Origin: Flaviaestuariibacter sp.
GTDB taxonomy: Bacteria; Bacteroidota; Bacteroidia; Chitinophagales; Chitinophagaceae
NCBI GenBank assembly: GCA_028288515.1
Contig: JAQBNP010000195.1
Span: 1 to 40,018 of the forward strand
DNA length: 40,018 nt
Direction of reading: 5' to 3'
In this document: in pieces, positions 8,448 through 17,400 of the stretch
Position numbering within the stretch: the first letter of the stretch is position 1
Layout of the letters: each line of letters begins with the position of its first letter
Notes under the pieces: generated by a model
The model's database searches: none
Told to the model about the DNA's origin: nothing
What the model saw: the letters and a program-made list of their open reading frames with translations, nothing else
Made by a program: the position numbers and the translations under genes

Positions 8448-9872
8448 ATGAAATTTGCAGGGTTGATCGGCTTGCTGTGGTTCGGCGGAACATTGTTGTC
8501 CTGTGCGCAGCAGAAGAAGCTGCCCGCAACGCCGGCAGAATCCTCGCGTGCCATCGCATTCCCCGGTGCGGAAGGGTTTGGAAAATACACGACCGGCGGC
8601 CGCGGCGGCCGTATCGAGGTGGTCACGACCCTGGACGACAGCGGCCCGGGAAGCCTCCGCGATGCCCTGCGCGGCAAAGAGCCCAAGCTCGTTGTCTTCG
8701 CCGTCTCCGGCACGATCCACCTGCAGTCCCGCCTTCTCGTTTCTCCAAATACCACCCTGGCCGGGCAGACGGCTCCGGGTGACGGCATCTGTCTTGCCGA
8801 CTACCCGGTATCGCTTGGTGGCGACAATATCATTGTCCGCTACATGCGCTTCCGCATGGGCGATAAGAACCAGAAGGGCGGCATGGTCAATGGCAACGGC
8901 AGCGACGACGCCTTCGGTGGCACAGGCCGCAAGAACATCATCGTCGACCATTGCAGCATGAGCTGGAGCACCGACGAGGTGTTTTCCGTTTATGGCGGCG
9001 ACAGCGTCACCCTGCAATGGAACCTCGTTGCCGAGCCGCTCAATTATTCCTATCATTTTGAGACCGGCGACACCGGCTACGAGCACCACGGCTACGGTGG
9101 GATCTGGGGAGGCCGGCACCTGACGGCACACCACAACCTGCTGGCACACTGCGCCAGCCGCAACCCCCGGTTCGAGGGGACCCGCAATAACCCCGAGGAA
9201 CTCGTCGACTACACCAATAATGTCCTGTACAACTGGGGCCACAACAATGTCTACGGCGGCGAAGGCGGCCAGTACAACGTGGTCAATAACTATTACCGCC
9301 CTGGCCCGCAAACGGCAAAGAATGTAAGGTCGCGCATCGTCAATCCATCGAAGCAGAAGAAACCGGTGATCCCTTTCGGAAAATACTATGTGGCCGGCAA
9401 CGTGGTGGAAGGCGACGATGCCGTGACGGCCGACAACCGCATCGGCGTTCACATGGGCGACGGTACACAGGCTGACAAAGAGGAAGCACTCGTGGCAACA
9501 GCTTTTCCGTCCGTCTCTGTGCCGCCCGAGCCGGCCGCGCGAAGCTTCGCTTTGGTGCTGGCAGGTGTGGGCGCTTCGTTTCGCCGCGACACGCTGGACG
9601 CCCGGATCATCGAGGATGTGAAGAAGGGCCGCGGCCGCTTTATCGACGTGCAGGGAGGCTACCCGCACGGTACTCCCTACGAAGCCACCGCCAACGCATG
9701 GCCGGCGCTTCGATCACTTCCCGCGCCGGTCGACTCGGACCGCGACGGTATGCCCGATTCATGGGAAAAGGCCAATGGCCTCAACCCGGCAAGCGCGGCA
9801 GACGCGTCGCTCACCACGCTCGACCGCCACTACACGAATATTGAAGTCTACATCAACCAGATCATTCGCTGA
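8448..9872 (+). CDS. Pectate lyase, polysaccharide lyase family 1, lipoprotein
   Basis: A 474-residue PL1 pectate lyase that cuts demethylated homogalacturonan by beta-elimination with calcium, giving 4,5-unsaturated products. The signal peptide ends in LLSC (Cys19), so it is probably membrane-anchored and may be surface-exposed. The Bacteroidota PL1 pattern is clear: AFPGAEGFGKYTTGGRGG at the N-terminus, NTTLAGQTAPGDGI, IIVRYMRFRMGD, the calcium-site stretch NIIVDHCSMSWSTDE, and SRNPRFEG with Arg238 and Arg241, the expected catalytic region. The C-terminus (DSDRDGMPDSWEKANGLNP) is a calcium-binding thrombospondin-3-like loop. The same architecture recurs as the first catalytic domain of the giant protein downstream, with closely matching motifs. 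The next gene begins one base after the stop. Confidence 0.94.
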   Translation: MKFAGLIGLLWFGGTLLSCAQQKKLPATPAESSRAIAFPGAEGFGKYTTGGRGGRIEVVTTLDDSGPGSLRDALRGKEPKLVVFAVSGTIHLQSRLLVSPNTTLAGQTAPGDGICLADYPVSLGGDNIIVRYMRFRMGDKNQKGGMVNGNGSDDAFGGTGRKNIIVDHCSMSWSTDEVFSVYGGDSVTLQWNLVAEPLNYSYHFETGDTGYEHHGYGGIWGGRHLTAHHNLLAHCASRNPRFEGTRNNPEELVDYTNNVLYNWGHNNVYGGEGGQYNVVNNYYRPGPQTAKNVRSRIVNPSKQKKPVIPFGKYYVAGNVVEGDDAVTADNRIGVHMGDGTQADKEEALVATAFPSVSVPPEPAARSFALVLAGVGASFRRDTLDARIIEDVKKGRGRFIDVQGGYPHGTPYEATANAWPALRSLPAPVDSDRDGMPDSWEKANGLNPASAADASLTTLDRHYTNIEVYINQIIR

Positions 9873-9873
9873 T

Positions 9874-10629
9874 ATGAAACGAGTAGCCGCTTTCCTCAGT
9901 CTTGCACTGCTTTCCTTCGGGATGCCACCGGCCAAGAAGATCAAGGTCTGGCTCGTCGGCGATTCTACCTGTGCAAACAAGGAGGTCCGAGCGTACCCGG
10001 AAACCGGTTGGGGCATGCCGTTCAGCTCCTTCTTCGATTCGACGATCACCGTCGATAACCGCGCGAAGAACGGCCGCAGCACCAAGTCGTTCCGCGCCGA
10101 AGGCCTGTGGGCACCGGTGCTGAACCAACTGTCCGAAGGCGATTATGTCTTCCTTCAATTTGGTCACAACGACGAGGGCAAGGAAAAGGTCGGGCGCTAC
10201 ACGACGCCCGAAGAATTCAAGGCCAACCTGCTTCAATATGTCATGGAGGCCCGCGCGAAGAAGGCTCTCCCCGTGCTCCTGACGCCGGTTGCCCGACGCA
10301 CCTTCGATGCCAATGGAAACGTGACCGAGTCCCATCCCGTTTATTCCGACGTCGTTCGGGCGGTTGCCCGGGAAGCCCAGGTGCCGCTGATCGATCTCGA
10401 TGCTCAGAGCATGGCCCTTCTTCAGTCAATGGGCAAAGACGCATCTGCGTATCTCTACAATCACCTGGCTCCAGGCGAGCACCCCAATTATCCCGACGGC
10501 CGTTCCGATGACACGCACTTCAACGAGCTCGGGGCACGGAAGATGGCCGGCCTCGTGCTGGCGGGCATTCGCGAGCTGAAGCTCGGCCTGGCCGATCACA
10601 TCTCTAAACCGGTTGCGAAGAAGCCATGA
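9874..10629 (+). CDS. Rhamnogalacturonan acetylesterase, CE12 family (first copy)
   Basis: A 251-residue SGNH-fold esterase of the CE12 rhamnogalacturonan acetylesterase type, removing acetyl groups from pectin backbones. The start at 9874, one base after the previous stop, gives a signal peptide (MKRVAAFLSLALLSFG). Block I is VWLVGDST with Ser31, then GWGMPFSSFF, DNRAKNGRSTKSF (block II), FLQFGHND (block III) and DDTHFNELGA with Asp212 and His215 (block V). The stop overlaps the next start by four bases (ATGA), so the two are translationally coupled. It is a diverged tandem copy of the next gene. Periplasmic location is likely; there is no lipobox Cys. Confidence 0.92.
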   Translation: MKRVAAFLSLALLSFGMPPAKKIKVWLVGDSTCANKEVRAYPETGWGMPFSSFFDSTITVDNRAKNGRSTKSFRAEGLWAPVLNQLSEGDYVFLQFGHNDEGKEKVGRYTTPEEFKANLLQYVMEARAKKALPVLLTPVARRTFDANGNVTESHPVYSDVVRAVAREAQVPLIDLDAQSMALLQSMGKDASAYLYNHLAPGEHPNYPDGRSDDTHFNELGARKMAGLVLAGIRELKLGLADHISKPVAKKP

Positions 10630-11414
10630 GAATGCGATCAAACAATATCGTGCAGAAGGCCTGTCTTGCGATCATGGCAATGATGATGGTTCTTTCATTT
10701 GCCACGCCACCCGTGAAGAAGACGAAGGTGTGGCTGGTGGGCGATTCCACCATGTGCGAATACGAGCCGCAGCGCTCGCCACTGACGGGATGGGGCATGC
10801 CCTTCGCCACCTTTTTCGATTCATCTGTGGTCATCGACAACCGGGCCAAGGGCGGTCGCAGCACGCGTACGTTTTTAGCGGAAGGGCGCTGGCAGCCTGT
10901 TGCAGACAGCGCATCGGAAGGCGACTGGGTACTGATCCAGTTCGGCCATAACGACGAAGCAAAGGAAGAAAAGTACAAAGACCGCTATACGCCGGTCACC
11001 GATTACAAGACCAACCTGCTTCGCTTCATCCGCGAAGCCCGTGCGCGAAAAGCGAACCCCGTACTCATTACGCCCGTGTCACGCATGCGCTTCGACAAAC
11101 AAGGCAAGGCGATGGAGACCCACGCCGACTATACCGCTGCCATGATCGAAGTGGCGCAGCAGGCTGGCGTTCCTTTGATCGACCTTGATCAAAAGAGCCG
11201 CAGGCTGTTGGACGAATACGGCCCCGCATATGCCAAGCTTCTCTTCATGCAGCTCGTGCCGGGAGAGCACCCGCACTACCCGGAAGGGCAGACCGACAAC
11301 ACACACTTCAATGAGTACGGCGCACGAAAGATCGCCGAGCTCGTTCTATCCGGAATTAAAGAACAAGGCCTCGGACTGGCGCAGCAGATCGCCAGGCCGC
11401 CGGTAAAAAAATAA
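10626..11414 (+). CDS. Rhamnogalacturonan acetylesterase, CE12 family (second copy)
   Basis: A 262-residue CE12-type acetylesterase, the tandem partner of the preceding gene. The N-terminus has a hydrophobic signal segment (IVQKACLAIMAMMMVLSFA). The catalytic blocks are VWLVGDST (Ser41), DNRAKGGRSTRTF, IQFGHNDEAKE and DNTHFNEYGA with Asp224 and His227. The two proteins share the same block order and C-terminal tail (PVKK/PVAKK), but differ around block I (CANKEVRAYPETG against MCEYEPQRSPLTG) and in the insertion after GHND, which suggests different acetyl positions or chain lengths. It starts within the stop of the first copy. A 28-bp gap separates it from the giant gene. Confidence 0.92.
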   Translation: MRMRSNNIVQKACLAIMAMMMVLSFATPPVKKTKVWLVGDSTMCEYEPQRSPLTGWGMPFATFFDSSVVIDNRAKGGRSTRTFLAEGRWQPVADSASEGDWVLIQFGHNDEAKEEKYKDRYTPVTDYKTNLLRFIREARARKANPVLITPVSRMRFDKQGKAMETHADYTAAMIEVAQQAGVPLIDLDQKSRRLLDEYGPAYAKLLFMQLVPGEHPHYPEGQTDNTHFNEYGARKIAELVLSGIKEQGLGLAQQIARPPVKK

Positions 11415-11442
11415 ACGTTCCTGCCAAATCAACACACTGTTT

Positions 11443-14400
11443 ATGAATCAATTTTACGCCTCCCGGTACAGAGCAACCGCATCGTTTCTCACGATTCTCG
11501 GCCTGCTCGTTTTTTCCTGCTTCTCCCTGCAAGCACAGCAGCCGGCATTCCCGGGCGCAGAGGGCGCGGGCAAATTCACGACGGGCGGTCGTGGCACTGT
11601 GTCCACCGCCACGACGGTCTTCGAAGTGACAAACCTCAGTGACGACGGTCTGGCCGGAAGCCTGCGGTATGCGGTCACGACAGCGGCAACCTATCGCACG
11701 GTTGTTTTCCGCGTGTCGGGAACGATCCATCTCAACTCGAAGCTGAACATCAAGGCAAATACGACACTGGCAGGCCAGACGGCGCCGGGGGCGGGCATCT
11801 GCGTGGCGGACCATCCCGTTGTCATCAACGGCGACAACGTGATCGTCCGGTATATGCGGTTCCGGATGGGAGACAAGAACCAGAAGAAGGTTGACGGCAG
11901 CGGCAACCCGGTTGACGGGAGCGGCGGCGACGATGCCCTCGGCGGAACCGGGGTCAGCAATATCATCATCGACCATTGCTCCGTTAGCTGGAGCGACGAT
12001 GAAGCCCTGACCATCTATCGCGGAGACAACCTTTCCATCCAATGGTGCTTCATTACCGAGCCTCTGAATTATTCCTACCACTGGGAAACCGGCGATACGG
12101 ACTGGGAGCGCCATGGCTACGGCGGCATCTGGGGCGCCAAGCGGGGCACAATGCACCACAACCTGCTGGCTCATTGCCAGAGCCGCAACCCACGCTTCGC
12201 CGGCATCAGCACCTACACGCCCGCAACGGTTGGCGTGGAGAACGTTGACCTGCGCAATAACGTGATCTATAACTGGGGGATCAACACCGTCTATGGTGGC
12301 GAGGGCGGCAATTACAACGTCGTCAATAATTATTATAAGTACGGCCCTGCGACATCATCAGGCGTGCGCTACCGGATCTGCAACCCCGGCTATACGGTCA
12401 CCAATAACGTGGTCACGATCCCCTACGGAAAATGGTATGTGAATGGAAACTATGTTGATGGCTCCTCCGCCAACACGCTCAACAACTGGAAAGGTGTGGT
12501 GATGCAGGGAACAGCGGCAGATACAACGCAGGCAAAGGTCACTGTGCCTTTCGACCTCGGCTACCCGGTAACAACACATACGGCGCAGGAAGCCTACGAA
12601 TATGTGCTCCAGGGTGCAGGCTGTACGCTGCCGGTCCGCGATACGCTCGACCAGCGCATCGAGCAGAATGTGCGCAACCGCACCGGCCAGATCATCGATG
12701 TGCAGGGCGGATATCCACACGGAACTCCCTATGCATCCACGGTCAATGCCTGGCCTGCCCTCGCTTCAACGACGCCCCCCGCGGATGACGACCATGATGG
12801 CATGCCCAATGCGTGGGAGACATCCAACGGCCTCAACCCAGCCGATGCGTCCGACCGGAACGCATATGCCCCGAATGGCTATACGAACCTGGAGAACTAC
12901 CTGAACTCCCTGACGAACCCGGCCGTGATCACTGCGCCGACTATTTTTGCCAACGGCGCCCTGGCCAGTTTCAGCCAGACCGTCGGCACGCCGTCAACAA
13001 CACAGAGCTTCCTGATCTCGGCCATGAATCTTACTGCGCCGATGACAGTCACACCACCGGCCGGGTACGAGATCTCCGCAAACGGCGGCTCCACCTGGGC
13101 CACAAGCTCGAGCCCTCTCGTGCTGACACCAGCGAGCGGTACCATTGCATCAACAACCATTACCGTGCGCCTGAATGCAGCTACGGTCGGAAACTATTCC
13201 GGCTCGATCTCGGCCACAAGCACCGGCGCATCGAACGTTCTTGTTCCCGTCAGCGGAACGACCTCGCTCGTCTCCCAGATCCAGAGCATCGGTTCTTTCC
13301 CTGAAATGGATGGCGGCTTCGAGCGCCAGCCGGCGGGAGCGACGACCACAAGCTCGACACACACCTCGACAACGAAATGGGAATCATCGACCGCCTTCAA
13401 TATCGATTCTCTCTCGGCGCGCACCGGCCTCAAATCCATGCATTGGAACGGGGCGAGCACGAGCAATAAGTATCTGTTCACTCCTGTTCTTTCGAGCAGT
13501 GTTCTGCAAAGCAGCACGACATACGTCGTTCAATTCTGGTACCGTCTTCCTGCGCCACTGGCGGCCAATATCGCCGGCACAAGTGACCTCAAGCTGTACG
13601 GCTGGTCGACCATGATCGGCGCCACCGGTGGAACAGGCAGCACGATCTCCGCGCCACTCACACTGAACAGCGGAAGTCCCTCCGGCCCCGGATGGACTCT
13701 CTTCTCTACGACCCTGACGACCACCGCTGATGCGCCGACATCGACATATGCAGGACTTCGCGTGACCTACCCGCAGGCGCCGTATTTCGACGTCGACGAC
13801 TACGTGGTGTATGCGGGAAGCGCGGTGGACAATACAGCACCTGATCCAGTGACGGCCCCGGTTGCCACGGGCGACGAAGCAACATCGTCCATCGCTCTTT
13901 CCTGGACGGCCCCCGCAACAGGCGTCGATGGTGGCGGCTACATGATCGTCCGCAGCGCATCGGCAACGGTTCCGGTACCTAATACAAAAGGCGTGTACAA
14001 TACCGGCAACAAGATCGGCTCCGACACGATCCTTTACATCGGCACGTCAACCAGCTATACCGATTTCGCCGTGTCTCCCGGCGTTACCTATTATTATACG
14101 ATCTACACGGTTGATAAGGCATACAACTATTCAACGCCCGTGCAGAAGCAGGGCATCATTGCGGCCGACCCGGCAACGATCATTACATCGGGTACCGTCA
14201 ACCCGTTCAGCCAGGCTGTTGGCGCGCCGAGCGCATCCCAGACATATACCGTCAGTGCAACGAACCTGTCGGGCAACCTTTCCATCACACCGCCAAGCGG
14301 CTTCGAAGTCTCTGCAAATGGTGGCGCCACCTGGTTCAGCAGCACGCCGTTGACGCTTTCGCCGACAGGCGGCACCATCGCTTCCATGCCGATCAGCGTT

Positions 14401-17400
14401 CGCCTCAACGCAGGATCTGCAGGCACATACAGCGGCGCCATCACTCATGCCAGCGCCGGTGCAACGACTGTCAACGTGGTCGTGAATGGCACGGCCACGA
14501 GCGTCACGACGCCGCCAGCCGGAACGAACGTGATCGTCGCGCGTGATGGGTCGGGGAACTTTTCGTCCATCCAGGCGGCCATCGATGCGGCGCCGACAGG
14601 CCGTACGACGCCCTATATCATCTTCATCAAGAACGGCAAATACCGCGAGAAGCTGACCATTCCTTCCAACAAGCCTTTCATCCACCTGATCGGCGAGAGC
14701 GTTGCGGGTACCGTCCTGTCATGGGATGATTACTCAGGCAAGCCCATGCCGGGAGGCGGAACCTATGGCACGAGCAATTCGGCGACACTGATCATCAATG
14801 CAACCGACTGCTTCCTGTCAACGCTGACCGTTGAGAATACGACGGGCGACGCTCCCCAGGCCCTTGCGATCAACGTGAATGCCGATCGCGTGGTGCTGGT
14901 CAACTGCCGCTTCCTGGGAGGACAGGATACTGTGCTCACAAACGGTACCGGGCGCAACTACTTCAAGAATTGCTATATTGACGGAACCGTCGACTTCATA
15001 TTCGGCAGCGCGAAAGCGATCTTCGATTCGACCATCATCTACCCGAAGACGCGCCAGGACGGGCTTACCGGGTCCTACATCACGGCGGCAAACACGCCGG
15101 CAGGCCAGGCATACGGCTATGTATTCCGCGACTGCACCATCCCGCGCAACCAGGGGATCACATCCTATGTACTCGGCAGGCCCTGGCAAAATGACGGCAC
15201 CACCGTTCCTGTTGCCAACAACAAGGTGGTGTTCATCAACACGATCATGGGACCGAATATCGTCAAGCCCGAAGGCTGGTCGACATGGTCCGCCGGCACC
15301 AACACGAGCCTGATCTATTACGGCGAATACCTGAGCCGCTCGTTCGACGGCACTCCCGTCAGCGTTGCGCAACGTGTGCCATGGTCATACCAGCTGACGG
15401 CTGCCGAAGCGGCGTCATATACGTTTGCCAATGTGTTCGGAAGCTGGGATCCCTGCACCGTGTCTCCTTCTGTCTGCGCAGGACCTGCACGGCCCGTTGC
15501 CGTCTCGAATTTCCGTGGCAACAAAGGCACGCCTACCGTGCCGTCCACGCTGAGCTGGAACCTGAGCTGGGCCATGCCGGGCATCTCGTTCCAATTGTTC
15601 CGGAGTTCGGACAACGTGAGCTTCTCACAGATCAGCCAATCCCTGTCACCGAACGATTCGGCCTATAGCTTCTCATCATTCGATGCGGTCCCGCCTGCCG
15701 GCACCACTTACTATTACTACCTGAAAGCATCAAAAGCAGGACTGGCCACGCACATCACAGATACCATCCAGATCTCCAGCACGCAGACCATCGTGACAAC
15801 AGGCACGATGAACCCGTTCCTGCAGGGCGTTGGTCTTCCATCGGGCGCACAGACCTATGTAGTATCGGGCAGCAACCTGACCGATAACATCACGATCACG
15901 GCCCCTGCCGGCTACGAAATCTCTTCCAACGGGGGCACGACGTGGAACAATTCCGCGATGCCAATTGTGCTGACACAGACGAACAACACGATCGCCAATA
16001 CAACGATCTCCGTGCGGCTGAACGCGGCCACGCCCGGGACCTATGCCGGCAATATTGTTCACACGAGCGCCGGCGCCGTTTCGGTAAACGTTCCGGTGAC
16101 CGGAACCGTGCAAGCCACGCCACTGGCGGTGTCCGTCGTGCTGCAACACTGGCCGATGACACTCAGTAATGCCGACAGCGCCGCCATCCGCTCTGCGGGC
16201 GTAACGGCAAGCACACCAACATTCAAGAACTTCTATTCATCAAATGGTACGACTGTCGCTGTCGTACCGGCCTATTCGACAGCGCGCGGCCAGGCATTCG
16301 GACCGGGCACGACAGGCGATGGCACCTGGGGCACGCCATCAGGTCCGGGCGGCAACCTGTCCCGCGTCTATTATGAGCAGTTCACGGTAACGGCGAGCAG
16401 CGGCTATTTCGTCCGTGTCGACAGCATCATCGCGACGTCTGCCTTCTACAATACGTCCAGCAATACGAAGCTGGCAGTCGTGTACTCGCTCAGCAACTTC
16501 GTTTCCGACTCGGCAGATGTTTCTGCTGCAGCGGGACCGTTCGCAACGCCGATCGCACTCACCAACCAGACGGCGGGTCCGACCGTCGTTTACGCCATGT
16601 CCGTCAACGGCGCGACAGGCATCACGGTGCCGGCCGGCCAAACGCTGACCTTCCGTCTCTACTATAGTTGCGGCAGCACGACGGCAGGGCGCTATGCGCT
16701 GCTGAAAGATGTAAAGGTGAAAGGCCTTGCCACCGTTGCAAGCGCGCCTCCGACACTGGCAGCCACAGCAACTCTTAACCCGTTCACACAGACAGCCGGC
16801 GCTCCGGGGCCTGTGCAGACATACACACTGACAGGAACCACACTAGCCGGAAATGTGACGGTCACACCTCCGGCCGGATTCGAAGTCTCTGCTGACGGCA
16901 CGACCTGGTTCGGCAATGCGACGCCATTGTCGATCACGCCGGTGAGCGGTTCCGTCAACCAAACCATCTCCGTGCGCCTCAACGCGGCAACCAGCGGCAG
17001 CTACAGCGGCTCCATCGTCCATGCGTCTACCGGTGCAACGTCGGTAACAGTGGCGGTGTCGGGCACAACGGTTCCGGCTCCGTCGATCACGATGACGGGT
17101 ACGCTAGCCGGGTTCGCCCAGACGGCGGGCGTGCCATCCGCCGTGCAGACCTATACGGTTTCCGGCAGCAACCTGTCAGGCTCGATCCTCATTACCCCGC
17201 CCGCAGGATACGAAGTGTCGGCGAATGGCGGCCTGAACTGGTTCACGACGGCATCGCCTCTGACACTGACACCAACTGCAGGCGCCGTTGCAACAACAAC
17301 AATCAGCGTTCGCCTCAATGCAGCAACGTCCGGTACCTATTCCGGCTCGATCGCGCATGTGAGCAGTGGTGCGACGACTGTCAACCAACCGGTAACCGGT

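Noticed and set aside
8337-9668. Long minus-strand reading frame of 443 codons opposite the PL1 lyase gene
   Set aside because: It lies antisense to a clear PL1 lyase, has no recognisable domain, and has the Val/Ala/His-rich composition of an antisense shadow in high-GC coding DNA.
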